The notes: generated by a model not told the origin, from the sequence alone. 31,468 nucleotides of DNA from DATJWY01 sp035500775 (GCA_035500775.1 DATJWY010000005.1:1-31468), one strand, 5' to 3'. Shown: positions 1 through 7,761, counted from the first letter of the stretch. Numbers and translations: made by a program.

Positions 1-30
1 GACCCCATTACTTCATCGTTGCAATAAGAT

Positions 31-95
31 ATCGGGGGTCTGGGGCCTCAAGGCCCCAGTGGGGCTTGGGGCAAAGCCCCAAGTCCTTACGCTTC
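31..95. repeat. GC-rich tandem palindromes (modular repeat family)
   Basis: Two adjacent hairpins are visible. Bases 40-59 form a 9-bp stem (ctggggcct / aggccccag), and 65-83 form an 8-bp stem (cttggggc, loop aaa, gccccaag). The first is the reverse complement of a module at 14842-14861, including its flanking bases. The element lies about 60 bases beyond the stop codon of the minus-strand gene ending at 156, so it may also end transcription, but there is no clear U tract. Confidence 0.7.
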
Positions 96-155
96 AATCT
101 CAGACAATCACGCCCTAATAAGCCTCAGGCCGTTGATCAACAAACCGCCGCGGGC

Positions 156-908
156 TCAGCGCTTGCCGGACGTCCCGAGCCACCATTTCACCGGCTGCGG
201 CTCACGCTGCTTCGGCGTGGCGGGCTTGCGCGTCTTCCTGGGCACGGCGGCGGCAGGCTCGCGGGGGGCGGGCGCCACCGCGTCCCGCGGAGCGGAGGCG
301 GACCGCATCTCCAAGGCCGCCTGCCGCCCCTCTTCGGTGCGTCCGCGGGCGGCAAGCGCTTTATGCAGGGCGCTTTCCGCGGCCATGCGCGCGGCGCGCT
401 CGGCCGCGAGCGCCTCCGCCAGCCCGGACTCCTGTTTCTGGAACGCGGCCCGCAGAGCCTCCGCGGCCTCCCGCTCCGTCCGCGCCGCCTCGACCGCCTC
501 CTGCCGCGCCAGATCCGCATGACCCAGCTTCGTCCGGAGATCGTGGATCGCCGCCAGTGCCTGCTGCAGCGACCGCTCGGCCTGCCGCCGCGCGGCCTGC
601 TCGTTCGCCAGCGCGGCATCCGTGCCGCCGAGGCGATTGACCGAGGGCCTGGCGGGCGCATCGGGTTCATGCTGCCGGTTCACCACCGTGACCGGAACCT
701 CCCCGTCCTGCACGAAGCGTTGCCGGGGGCGTGCTCCCGCAGGCCGGTCAGACGAGGGAGCGTCCGCCCTCGGCCGGGGTTGCTCGGGTCGCGGCCGCGC
801 GGCCGGGGCCGTGCCATCGGCAAGACCCAGCGCCCGGCGCATGCGCGCCTCGACGGATTCGCGATTGGGGGATTCAGGGGGGAGCGGATTGGAGGACAGT
901 GGCTTCAT
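156..908 (-). CDS. Hypothetical coiled-coil protein
   Basis: A 250-residue protein of unknown function. The ATG at 908 was preferred over a TTG at 965 because the extra 19 residues look like translated leader; the nearby GAAAGA is only a weak ribosome binding site. Residues 1-90 are rich in Pro, Arg and Ala and probably disordered. Residues about 98-201 are an Ala/Glu/Arg/Gln-rich helix with heptad character (for example LAEALAAERAARMAAESAL), consistent with a long coiled coil. The tail is basic and ends in PVKWWLGTSGKR. No signal peptide, membrane segment or catalytic motif is visible. The long open frames on the opposite strand are shadows caused by GC bias. A structural or scaffolding role is only a guess. 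Confidence 0.75.
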   Translation of the reverse strand: MKPLSSNPLPPESPNRESVEARMRRALGLADGTAPAARPRPEQPRPRADAPSSDRPAGARPRQRFVQDGEVPVTVVNRQHEPDAPARPSVNRLGGTDAALANEQAARRQAERSLQQALAAIHDLRTKLGHADLARQEAVEAARTEREAAEALRAAFQKQESGLAEALAAERAARMAAESALHKALAARGRTEEGRQAALEMRSASAPRDAVAPAPREPAAAVPRKTRKPATPKQREPQPVKWWLGTSGKR

Positions 909-1169
909 TCTTTCGGACAGATTTCGATGTGAGATCGCGCTGAGATTGTGGGCGAAAGATCGCAACGGCGTTTGTGGAGGCGTTCCGGCAGCGGACCTTT
1001 GCGACCAAATCGTGAAGGTAACCGCGACCGGAGAGCGAAACCGGATGATTTAACGCGCCGGGGTAGTCGGCAACTTAATTCTGCTATCGGGCCATGTATG
1101 GCCGTATTCCAAAGGGCGACGGCAAGTTTACACCGCCATCCGGGCGTATGTCTCCTGCCACTAAAACCG

Positions 1170-1395
1170 GGTGAGCCTGACGCGAGCATCCCAGTAATGA
1201 GCGGTGGCCATGAGGTGCCGGCGCGGCTTCCAGACATAGGCCGGACCGAACATTGAGGCGCCACCAGCGGATGCTCTCGTGCGTAACCATAACACCCCGT
1301 TCGGCGAGGGTTAGCCCTCCATCTCGCTGGCCCAGGCGGACAACATGGCGGAACCAGACAACGTGGCCTCACGCCGGGAAGCGAGGCCCATGGGA
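1170..1395 (-). pseudogene. Decayed IS6-family transposase fragment
   Basis: One minus-strand frame reads SHGPRFPA, a stop, then GHVVWFRHVVRLGQRDGG and LTLAERGVMVTHESIRWW. This follows the N-terminal plan of IS6/IS240-type transposases (RFP-EII--AVWLY-R---S-RDVEE-LAERG--V--ETIR-W). After WWRLN the similarity moves to another frame as MFGPAYVWKPRR, matching the family's LKFGPAYA-RLRRRRPRP. At least one stop codon and one frameshift are present, and the catalytic DDE part was not recognised. It is a dead relic. The boundaries are approximate and no terminal repeats were identified. Confidence 0.6.
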
Positions 1396-1811
1396 CGGTT
1401 GCGAGACGCAAGTTCCACCCGGACTCTTCGCGGGAGCGGACGAGATCGCGGCCAGCATTCAATCCAAGCACCACGAAGCGAGGCCATGCCACGCCCGGTC
1501 AATCGTGTTCAATAATTTTGGGGCGCGCACCCCTGCGAACCGCCGCGTCTGCTAGGCGACAGACAGCAAACAAAATATATCCGATGCTAATGACCCGGGC
1601 AAGCAGCGTTCCGTTCGTCCGCCCACGAAACTCCCGACAGTTCCGGCGCGACTCGATTGCCAGCCATGCCGCGCTCGTCGGGCCCGCCGCACGATGTTTG
1701 GCATTCTCCTCGATCTCGGCCAGCCGCCGGCGATGTTCTTGCCCCCTATTCCCCGGCGAATGCCCTCGCCACACAACACGCACAAGCCGCGCTTCCAAAC
1801 GGCCCCTCAAG
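1396..1811. other. Unassigned stretch beside the transposase relic
   Basis: No gene could be supported here. A minus-strand open frame (1499-1810, 103 codons) contains a helical piece, RRLAEIEENAKHRAAGPTSA followed by AWLAIESRR, that looks protein-like. It has no clear ribosome binding site and its C-terminal half does not resemble a folded protein. It may be another decayed fragment. Confidence 0.2.
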
Positions 1812-2003
1812 TCAGTGGCTGATACGAACGCCGCTCAGTGAGCCCAACACCCCAAATACCTGCAGAAGCCATAGAACAACCATAATGACGACAACGACGT
1901 TCAGGATCGATTTAATTTTTCCGTCCATGGGGATGTAGGTATTGACGAGCCAAAGCAGCACGCCCACCACAATCAAGACGATCACCACGTTGATAAGCGG
2001 CAT
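1812..2003 (-). CDS. Thivi_2564-type small membrane protein
   Basis: A 63-residue peptide with two hydrophobic helices, residues about 4-22 and 33-53, separated by the short polar turn NTYIPMDGKIKS. This pattern (NVV-VLIVVGVLLWLVN-YIPM) is recognised from the Thivi_2564 family of small inner-membrane proteins, whose function is unknown. The ATG at 2003 was chosen because TAGGAG sits about 8 bases upstream; an upstream in-frame start would add 15 polar residues and has no such site. It stands alone, with the AT-rich island on its upstream side. Identity is fairly sure; function is not known. Confidence 0.85.
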   Translation of the reverse strand: MPLINVVIVLIVVGVLLWLVNTYIPMDGKIKSILNVVVVIMVVLWLLQVFGVLGSLSGVRISH

Positions 2004-2099
2004 CGGAATTCTCCTATTAGAGTCCGTTGGAAAATGCTCTCCTTCCACAAGCTACGACATCCAAGCCAACCCCGCCGTCACAATCAGATGTGGTCAATC

Positions 2100-2270
2100 C
2101 ACGCTTTCCATTGGACTTTACAATTTAATGAATTGAAATAAATAAATATTAAATAATTCAGAACAAATAAATTATGTCATAGAAATTGGCTACGATTGTA
2201 TTATATATTAAATAAAAGCATCGGATTTTATTTTACTTTTGGCGTGATCCGATGCGGCGATCGACAGGAT
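2100..2270. other. AT-rich island with a 9-bp inverted repeat
   Basis: About 170 bases are strikingly AT-rich in an otherwise GC-rich window, with runs such as aaataaataaatattaaat and attatatattaaataaaa. At its right edge gcatcggat (2218-2226) and atccgatgc (2247-2255) form a perfect 9-bp inverted repeat around a T-rich 20-base loop. No open frame of note lies in it. It lies upstream of the small membrane gene on the minus strand and before the tRNA gene. It could be a promoter or silencer-binding region, or a relic of foreign DNA. Confidence 0.55.
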
Positions 2271-2379
2271 TTTTCGCCACCAGATGAGTATTCACAGGCA
2301 TTCATAAGACCTCGAAGCTCCCCGGCGATTACCCGGGTGAACAGCGCGCCTCCAGCCGCGGCACACGGACGACACGCAT

Positions 2380-2402
2380 GATCCGGCCGGCACGGCCGGA
2401 TC
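2380..2402. repeat. Perfect hairpin palindrome
   Basis: gatccggccg and cggccggatc form a 10-bp perfect stem around the loop gca. It is isolated, about 130 bases before the tRNA gene, with no T tract after it. Its role is unknown. Confidence 0.5.
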
Positions 2403-2532
2403 GGACGTTTGCAGAAGCGCCCCTGAAACGGCTAGAAAAGGCCGGCGGTGGGGTTGGTCACGCGCGCGTCGCATGACGCAGGTGGAAGCACCTCACTCCG
2501 AACGATCAGGACCAACGGCGTCACGCCGATTC

Positions 2533-2607
2533 GCCGGGTTAGCACAGCGGTAGTGCAGCGGTTTTGTAAACCGAAGGTCGGGGGTTCAAATCCCTCACCC
2601 GGCACCA
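2533..2607 (+). tRNA. tRNA-Thr (anticodon TGT)
   Basis: A full cloverleaf can be folded. The acceptor stem is gccgggt / acccggc with discriminator A and an encoded CCA end. The D stem is gcac / gtgc with loop agcggta. The anticodon loop is tttgtaa with anticodon TGT at 2565-2567, which reads ACA. The T arm is ggggg-ttcaaat-ccctc. Positions 27 and 43 (G, A) do not pair, and the T stem has one G-T pair. The MFS gene converges on it, ending 41 bases downstream. Confidence 0.95.
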
Positions 2608-2647
2608 TTCCCCGGACGCGGGGCGGAAACGCCCAGCCGCGCCGGCT

Positions 2648-3850
2648 TTATCGCCGCGCCAGCGCCGGCAACGCCGCGAGCGCGCAGGCCGCGCCAGCCA
2701 GGAACGTCCCCGGCGCCCCCGCCACATCCCAGAGCAAGCCCGCGAGCACGCTCGCCAGCAACAACATCACCCCCTGCACCAGGTTGAACAGGCCGAAGGC
2801 GCTGCCCCGCAGATCCTCCGGCGCGGCATCCGCCACCATCGCCGAGAGCAGCCCCGAGGTTGCCGCCAGGTGCAGCCCCCAGAGCCCGGCGCCGACGAGC
2901 ACCACCGGCCAGGACGGCGCGACGGCCAGCACCCCATCCGCCACCACCAGCACGCCGATGCCGAGGATCAGCAACCGCCGCCGGCCCAGCCTGTCGGACA
3001 GCGCCCCGAGCGGATAGGCGGCCGCCGCATAGACGCAATTCATCGCCACGTACACCACCGGCACCCAGCCCACCGGCAATCCCCTCCCCCGCGCCGCGAG
3101 CACGAGAAAGGCCTCGCTGAACCGGGCCAGCATGAACACGGCGACGGCGCCGAGCATCCGCCAGTACGCGGCGGGCAGACGCCGCAGCCCGGCGCGGCGC
3201 AGCGGAAACGCCTGCCATCCCCGGGCCGGATCGGCGCGCCGGGGCGGCTCGCGCACGGCGAACACCACCAGCGCCACCGCCGCGCAGGCCGGCACGGCGG
3301 CGCACCAGAACACCAGCCGGATAGTGTCCCCGGTCGCCAGCAGCAGCGCCATCGCCAGCAGCGGCCCGACGAAGGCGCCGACCGTATCCAGCGCCTGACG
3401 CAGCCCGTACGCCGCGCCGCGCTGGTCGGGGGCAGTCACGTCGGCGATCAGCGCGTCGCGCGGGGCCTCGCGGATGCCCTTGCCGATCCGGTCGAGGAAG
3501 CGCGCGCCGAGCACCGCGCCGACCCCGTGCGCCAGCGGGAACAGCGGCTTGCTCAACGCCGCGAGCCCGTAGCCCAGCAGCACCAGGCGCTTGCGCTGCC
3601 GCACCCAGTCGGACACCACGCCGGAGAACAGGCGGGAGATCGAGGCGGTCGCCTCGGCAATGCCCTCGATCAGCCCGACCGATGCCACCGACGCACCGAG
3701 CGTGCTGACCATGAAGACCGGCAGCAGCACGTGGATCATCTCCGACGAGACATCCATTAGCATCGAAACCAGGCCGAGAGCGACGACGGTGCGTGGCAAG
3801 GCCGGACGGGAAGACGCCTGTTCTCCTGCCGCTGGAAAAGGGCTGGACAT
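2648..3850 (-). CDS. Major facilitator superfamily transporter
   Basis: A 400-residue polytopic protein with about 12 hydrophobic segments and a small hydrophilic N-terminus. The MFS loop motif is seen twice in degenerate form: GVVSDWVRQRKR at 77-88 in the first half and GALSDRLGRRR in the second half. Residues 119-137 (LDRIGKGIREAPRDALIAD) are typical of a group of MFS proteins often annotated as putative exporters. The substrate cannot be read from sequence. The gene stands alone and converges on the tRNA-Thr gene. The longer open frame covering the same DNA in another phase is a shadow, since it lacks hydrophobic periodicity. Confidence 0.85.
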   Translation of the reverse strand: MSSPFPAAGEQASSRPALPRTVVALGLVSMLMDVSSEMIHVLLPVFMVSTLGASVASVGLIEGIAEATASISRLFSGVVSDWVRQRKRLVLLGYGLAALSKPLFPLAHGVGAVLGARFLDRIGKGIREAPRDALIADVTAPDQRGAAYGLRQALDTVGAFVGPLLAMALLLATGDTIRLVFWCAAVPACAAVALVVFAVREPPRRADPARGWQAFPLRRAGLRRLPAAYWRMLGAVAVFMLARFSEAFLVLAARGRGLPVGWVPVVYVAMNCVYAAAAYPLGALSDRLGRRRLLILGIGVLVVADGVLAVAPSWPVVLVGAGLWGLHLAATSGLLSAMVADAAPEDLRGSAFGLFNLVQGVMLLLASVLAGLLWDVAGAPGTFLAGAACALAALPALARR

Positions 3851-3919
3851 CGAAACAGCCTGCGCGTTTCCGGCGCGTTCGCCTAGGGGCAGGACTCACT
3901 CAGCCAGCCAGAAGGGGTT

Positions 3920-3999
3920 CTGTCAGGGCTCGCGCCAAACCTGACGACGAGAGGTGGAGGTCGGGTTCCGCCTATGCCGCCATGAGCGAGCCCTGACAG
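3920..3999. repeat. 80-bp element with 14-bp perfect inverted ends
   Basis: ctgtcagggctcgc at 3920-3933 is exactly repeated in inverse as gcgagccctgacag at 3986-3999, with 52 bases between. The interior has no coding capacity. The arrangement resembles a very small MITE or the joined ends of a lost insertion sequence. It sits between the MFS and lipoprotein genes, both read leftward. Confidence 0.55.
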
Positions 4000-4016
4000 A
4001 TCCGGTTGCAGCAGAG

Positions 4017-4559
4017 TCATGAACTCTTTGCTGGACGCACCGGGGCGCCCCCTATCCGGATGGTTAGATCGGAGCCGGACCAGATAGCATTCCCATTCAG
4101 GACCCGCGCCCGGAGATGAAAGCTTGTCGGTGCCGGACGGCTGCACAGGCCGAGGTTAAGCAGCGTGAAGGTATCAAGCGGGAGCTTATAGCTCTGCCTC
4201 GTCGCTGTGGATGGCTCCGAGGTCACGCCCTCGGGGAGCACTATCCGCTTGGTCCGGTAGGCCTCTTCAATCGGGGTGCCGTCGCATCCTGCGGTATAGG
4301 AGGTCGTGTATATCAGCAGAGCACGTACGCCCGTTTGATCCGTCCCCACCGTCCGGATCACGACGTTGAACGGTATAGGGAAGTTCACTGTTTGCCCGGT
4401 CTGACTGATCACCGAGGAAGGGTGATACGTGTTGCTGAGGTCGGTCACCTCGAACTTAATCTGCGATGGCCCTGCACTCGGCTTTGCGCCGGTTGCGCAG
4501 CCGGCGAGTACTGCAGCGGCAATCACAAGCTGTAACGTGGTGCTGGAACAGGCGGCCAT
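4017..4559 (-). CDS. Putative lipoprotein, function unknown
   Basis: A 180-residue protein. The N-terminus MAACSSTTLQLVIAAAVLAG is a short hydrophobic signal followed by a lipobox LAGC with Cys at 21, so export and lipid attachment are likely. The mature part is Ser/Thr/Pro-rich with alternating hydrophobic residues, suggesting a small beta-sandwich. Two further Cys residues (in the TAGCDGT and LGLCSRP contexts) could form a disulfide. I do not recognise a family. The gene is visibly less GC-rich than its neighbours and lies between a small inverted-repeat element and a transposase relic, so recent acquisition is plausible. Confidence 0.65.
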   Translation of the reverse strand: MAACSSTTLQLVIAAAVLAGCATGAKPSAGPSQIKFEVTDLSNTYHPSSVISQTGQTVNFPIPFNVVIRTVGTDQTGVRALLIYTTSYTAGCDGTPIEEAYRTKRIVLPEGVTSEPSTATRQSYKLPLDTFTLLNLGLCSRPAPTSFHLRARVLNGNAIWSGSDLTIRIGGAPVRPAKSS

Positions 4560-4643
4560 GCGACGTACTCCCTGAAGTCGAACAACCTGGATGACGTATG
4601 AAACTTAGCCCTCCATCAGTCGGCCAACGTCCGCCAAGATAAT

Positions 4644-4849
4644 CTACGCCGCGTGGACAAACCTGATCCAGAGAAGTGGATGCAGCCGAGCAGCACGAAA
4701 CCGAGGGCACTGGTGCCAGTCTGGTCGTAGCGCATGGCGACGCAGCGGCAATTCTTTAGTCCGGCAATAAAATATTCGATACGTGCGCGTAGCGCGTAAA
4801 AGCGTCTATTTGTATTTGACGGATGGCGTGCTGCACCTTGCGGCGGCAT
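4644..4849 (-). pseudogene. IS5-family transposase, C-terminal fragment
   Basis: The minus strand encodes NRRFYALRARIEYFIAGLKN, then CRCVAMRYDQTGTSALGFVL and LGCI. This is the terminal part of IS5/IS427-type transposases (R-RIE--F--LK--R-IA-RYDK), including the catalytic Glu of the RIE motif. A one-base shift after GCI moves the expected ending LLWIRFVHAA-stop into another frame, with the stop at 4644-4646. The N-terminal two thirds and the inverted ends are missing. A half copy of the bipartite palindromic repeat begins about 17 bases beyond its right edge. Confidence 0.7.
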
Positions 4850-4865
4850 CTGGTCGGAATTTCCA

Positions 4866-4904
4866 GTTGAGTTCAGGGGTTCCCGTCTGAACCCATCTTG
4901 CTCT
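4866..4904. repeat. Half copy of the bipartite palindromic repeat
   Basis: gttcag and ctgaac pair around gggttcccgt, followed by acccatcttgctct. The same pattern, with aacccatcttgctctag, is the right half of the complete element at 11201-11308. This copy overlaps the 3' end of the tetR gene and encodes its last residues. Confidence 0.65.
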
Positions 4905-5505
4905 GGACCCGCGGAACGGTGCCCACCTCTTCTGCCGGCGCATCCCGCAGCAGATGCGCCCCCGCCGCCCGCAGGATGTGGTCGGACAGCGCCGGATCGT
5001 CCACCGCGCGCGACAGGATCAGCGCCCCGATCATCGTCGCCAGCACGGCGATCGTCGCATCCTCCCGCGCCGTCGCGTCATCTTCCGGCACCGCCGGGGC
5101 CAACCCGCCCAGCATCCGGCGCACGCCCTCGGTGAAAGCGGCGCGCACCGCCTCGCCTTGCCGCGCCCCCTCGGCGGCGAGAGCGGCGATGACGCAGCCG
5201 CCGCCCGGATCGTCCCGGTGCGTCCGCGACAGGTAGCGCCGCACCATCGTGGCGAGCGGCACCGTCTCCCCGTCCGCCCCGCCGCCCAATTGCGGCAGGC
5301 TCTGTGCGAGCGCATGCGCGACAGCCTCGGCCGCCAGCGCCTCCTTGGAGCCGAAATGGCTATAGACGCTGCCATGCGAGAGGCAGGCCGCCGCCGCCAG
5401 CGCATCCACGCCGACGCCCTCGAAGCCCTTTTCCCGGAACAGCGCGGCGGCCGCTTGCAGGATGCGCTCCCGGTTCTCCGCCGCCTTCTCCTTCGTCACC
5501 CGCAT
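4873..5505 (-). CDS. TetR/AcrR-family transcriptional regulator
   Basis: A 210-residue protein with the TetR N-terminal DNA-binding domain at about 8-60. It contains RERILQAAAALFREKGFEGV, and the recognition helix region CLSHGSVYSHFGSKEAL lies at about 41-57. The C-terminal ligand domain contains RDDPGGGCVIAALAAE, common in TetR proteins that sense small electrophiles or drugs; the ligand is unknown. GAGGT lies about 7 bases before the ATG. The gene is divergent from the thioesterase gene with 168 bases between, so it probably represses that gene and itself. The last ten or so codons (QSKMGSDGNP) lie inside a palindromic repeat, so the native protein was probably shorter. Confidence 0.88.
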   Translation of the reverse strand: MRVTKEKAAENRERILQAAAALFREKGFEGVGVDALAAAACLSHGSVYSHFGSKEALAAEAVAHALAQSLPQLGGGADGETVPLATMVRRYLSRTHRDDPGGGCVIAALAAEGARQGEAVRAAFTEGVRRMLGGLAPAVPEDDATAREDATIAVLATMIGALILSRAVDDPALSDHILRAAGAHLLRDAPAEEVGTVPRVQSKMGSDGNP

Positions 5506-5539
5506 GACACACCTCGTCGCCTCGGCCTGGCACCTCGCG

Positions 5540-5584
5540 CGGTTTTAATTGCGCCCGAAATCAAAAACGGGTTTTAGTGGCGCT
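5540..5584. promoter_or_regulatory. Candidate operator: direct repeat between tetR and thioesterase
   Basis: In the divergent promoter region, cggttttaattgcgc (5540-5554) recurs 30 bases later as gggttttagtggcgc (5570-5584), about three helical turns apart. cccgaaatcaaaaacggg between them is a short imperfect palindrome. The position suits binding by the adjacent TetR protein. This is inference from placement. Confidence 0.3.
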
Positions 5585-5673
5585 CGCCATCGAAGTGTAG
5601 CGGCCGCGCTGCCGGAAAAGAAGCGCCGCCGCCCCCTACGCCGCCCGTTCACCCATAGCGGAGTGAAGCAACG

Positions 5674-6177
5674 ATGCGTGACAATACCGAGGAAACCGAG
5701 GGCCTGAGCGAAACCGCGCGCTACGGCGTCGTGGACCGGGAGACGCTGCGGTCGCAGAGCGGCCTCGAATTCCTGGCCGCCATGACCGAGGGAAGGCTAC
5801 CGCGACCGCCCATCATGCGCCTGCTGGATTTCAACCTGACGGAGTTCGGCGAGGGCTGGGCCCATTTCGTCGGCATCCCCGGCGATCAGCATTATAACCC
5901 GATCGGCAGCGTCCATGGCGGCTATGCCGCGACACTGCTCGATTCCTGCATGGGCTGCGCCGTGCATTCCGCCCTGCCGCGCGGGACCGGCTACACGACG
6001 CTGGAATTCAAGATCAGCTTCATCAAGGCCATGACCAACACCACGGGGCCGGTGCGGGCGGAGGGGCGGACCATCGCCGTCGGCAAGCGCGTCGCCACCG
6101 CCGAGGGCAGCCTGCGCGACGCCGAGGGCCGCTTGCTGGCGCACGGGACGACGACCTGCCTGGTCTTCCCGCTGTAG
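5674..6177 (+). CDS. PaaI-family hotdog thioesterase
   Basis: A 167-residue protein expected to hydrolyse acyl- or aryl-CoA thioesters in the cytoplasm. The hotdog signature occupies 72-98: HYNPIGSVHGGYAATLLDSC, with HGG at 81-83 and the likely catalytic Asp at 90 on the long helix. A second conserved stretch, YTTLEFKISFIKAMT, follows. The first 50 residues are a longer helical lead than in the shortest PaaI proteins. GGAG lies about 12 bases before the ATG. Its divergent tetR neighbour suggests induction by an acyl compound or toxic acid. The substrate is not known. Confidence 0.85.
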   Translation: MRDNTEETEGLSETARYGVVDRETLRSQSGLEFLAAMTEGRLPRPPIMRLLDFNLTEFGEGWAHFVGIPGDQHYNPIGSVHGGYAATLLDSCMGCAVHSALPRGTGYTTLEFKISFIKAMTNTTGPVRAEGRTIAVGKRVATAEGSLRDAEGRLLAHGTTTCLVFPL

Positions 6178-6198
6178 CGGCGCGGCGGCTTCCCCGCC

Positions 6199-6306
6199 TT
6201 AGACCATGACCGGACCAGACTGACTGATACGATCATGGTCTAAGACTTTGTTTTGAGAGCGCGACTCACGCTTTCCGACTGTCAGCCTCAAGCGATCGCG
6301 CTCTAA
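6199..6306. repeat. Bipartite palindromic repeat, complete copy 1
   Basis: Left palindrome 6199-6243: ttagaccatgaccg pairs with cgatcatggtctaa. Spacer gactttgtttt at 6244-6254. Right palindrome 6255-6306: agagcgcga pairs with tcgcgctct. The same plan and nearly the same spacer recur at 11201-11308. The last bases provide the TAG stop codon of the minus-strand gene ending at 6303. Such paired palindromes resemble the short mosaic repeats known from many alphaproteobacteria. Confidence 0.75.
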
Positions 6307-6608
6307 CTCCGCCAGCGGCGGCTGCCGGAAGGGCTGCGCGGGCCGGCGGTCGCCGAGATGCCGAACAGGATAAGCCCAAGCCCGGCCAGCGGCAGCCAGG
6401 CCGGGCGGAGCAGCATCGGCACCACGAGATACACCCAGATCCGGTCGGAGAGATGGGCCTGCATGAAGCGTTGCAGATCGAGCAGAACGTGATCGCCGGC
6501 CATCAGCAGCGCCTGCCCAAGGGTGAAGTCAGGCGGCTCCAGCGTCGCCAGCGCGAAGGCCCCGACCAGCAGAATCGCCGAGAGAACGGCAAAGATACGA
6601 GAGATCAT
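6303..6608 (-). CDS. Small membrane protein, function unknown
   Basis: A 101-residue protein with an N-terminal hydrophobic helix (about 4-24, IFAVLSAILLVGAFALATL) and a second hydrophobic region (about 56-87, WVYLVVPMLLRP then LAGLGLILFGIS). An amphipathic segment lies between them, containing DHVLLDLQRFMQAHLSDRIW. It probably spans the inner membrane two or three times. No family was recognised. The last codons (RRWRS) run into the palindromic repeat, whose end supplies the stop. No strong ribosome binding site is visible. Confidence 0.6.
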   Translation of the reverse strand: MISRIFAVLSAILLVGAFALATLEPPDFTLGQALLMAGDHVLLDLQRFMQAHLSDRIWVYLVVPMLLRPAWLPLAGLGLILFGISATAGPRSPSGSRRWRS

Positions 6609-7059
6609 CGGATGAACCGCCGCCCCCTGCCTGGCCGGGCGCCCCCGGGCGGTATCAGGCCGCCATGGGTCCGCGCCGGCATGCGTCCCGCCTGCCGCGG
6701 GTCGGCTGGACGAGCTTGCCTGATCCGGCCGCGAAACAGAAGCCCGAACCGCGCCAGCCCGGTCACGCCCCCGCGGTCACGCCCCGTCCCTCACCTTCCT
6801 CAATGATCCGGGGCGCATACTGCCCTGGCCGCGTCCCCCGGCCCGCCACTTTCGGCAGGCGGCGATGCGGAACCGGTGGGACATGGGAAGCGCTAATGCC
6901 ATGGGCAAGGACGCAAGCCGCGCGGGCGGCGGTTGCGTCCCACGCGCGGGCGCAGGAATGCTTACCCGCCCGCGGCTTGATATGTATCATTGTCCGCATG
7001 CCACCGAGTGCGAAGATGGCACGATCAGGTTCGGACACCATCAGGTTCGGAGGAAAGCC
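6609..7059. other. Intergenic stretch with a 12-bp direct repeat
   Basis: About 450 bases with no supported gene. Open frames here lack ribosome binding sites and protein-like composition. Just before the CBS-BON gene, atcaggttcgga occurs at 7024-7035 and again at 7041-7052, a 17-base period; the second copy runs into that gene's ribosome binding site. It may be a regulator site or simple slippage. Confidence 0.3.
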
Positions 7060-7761
7060 ATGCTTGCACGAGATATCATGACTCGCGCCGTCGCCACGAT
7101 CCAACCGGATACGCAGATCGCGGACGCCATTACCCGCATGCTCGCCAACCATGTGAGCGGCCTGCCCGTGGTGGACGCGTCCGGCCGTCTCGTCGGCGTG
7201 CTGAGCGAGGGCGACCTGCTGCGCCGCGGCGAGACGCAGACCGACCAGAAGCGCTCCAAATGGCTGGAATTCCTCCTCGGCCCCTCGCATCTCGCGAACG
7301 ATTATGTCCGCACCCATAGCCGCCGGGTGGAAGACATCATGACCCGCGACGTGCTCACCGTCACCGAGGACGCGCCGCTCGAGGACGTGGTCCACCTGAT
7401 GGAGCGCAAGCACATCAAGCGCGTGCCCGTGATGCGCGGGGATGCGCTGGTCGGCATCATCAGCCGCGCCGACCTCGTGCGCGCCCTCGGCCTGGCGCTG
7501 CGCGCGGCGCAGGGCGTCAACCCCACGGACGAGGCGATCCGCGACCAGCTCTGCGACCATCTGGCGCAACAGAGCTGGTGCGGCGCGCAGAGCATCACCG
7601 TGACCGTCACCGACGGCGTCGTCTCGCTGGACGGCGTGATCTTCAACGAGAGCGTCCGCCCGGCGCTGCGCGTCGCCGCGCAGAACATCCCGGGGGTGAA
7701 GGCGGTCGAGGACCATCTGGTCGCGGTGGAGCCGGTGACGGGCATGGCGATCGGCGCCTGA
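7060..7761 (+). CDS. CBS-CBS-BON domain protein
   Basis: A 233-residue cytoplasmic protein. The CBS pair lies at about 5-55 (MTRAVATIQPDTQIADAI, then GLPVVD and GRLVGVLSEGDLLRR) and 89-145 (MTRDVLTVTEDAPLEDVV, then KRVPVM and LVGIISRADLVRAL). A BON domain lies at about 158-224 (VTVTDGVVSLDGVIFNE, then NIPGVKAVEDHL). CBS pairs bind adenosyl nucleotides; BON domains are thought to bind phospholipid or other surfaces. This combination is common in alphaproteobacteria and is usually linked to stress, without a defined partner. The ATG at 7060 was chosen over an upstream in-frame start because GGAGGA lies 6 bases before it. Confidence 0.88.
   Translation: MLARDIMTRAVATIQPDTQIADAITRMLANHVSGLPVVDASGRLVGVLSEGDLLRRGETQTDQKRSKWLEFLLGPSHLANDYVRTHSRRVEDIMTRDVLTVTEDAPLEDVVHLMERKHIKRVPVMRGDALVGIISRADLVRALGLALRAAQGVNPTDEAIRDQLCDHLAQQSWCGAQSITVTVTDGVVSLDGVIFNESVRPALRVAAQNIPGVKAVEDHLVAVEPVTGMAIGA

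Noticed and set aside
905..1492. Minus-strand open frame of 195 codons beside the coiled-coil gene
   Set aside because: Overlaps the transposase relic in a different frame; composition looks non-coding.
2595..3899. 434-codon frame overlapping the MFS transporter on the same strand
   Set aside because: Gly/Ala/Arg-rich frame-shifted shadow; the 400-residue frame has MFS motifs and membrane helices.
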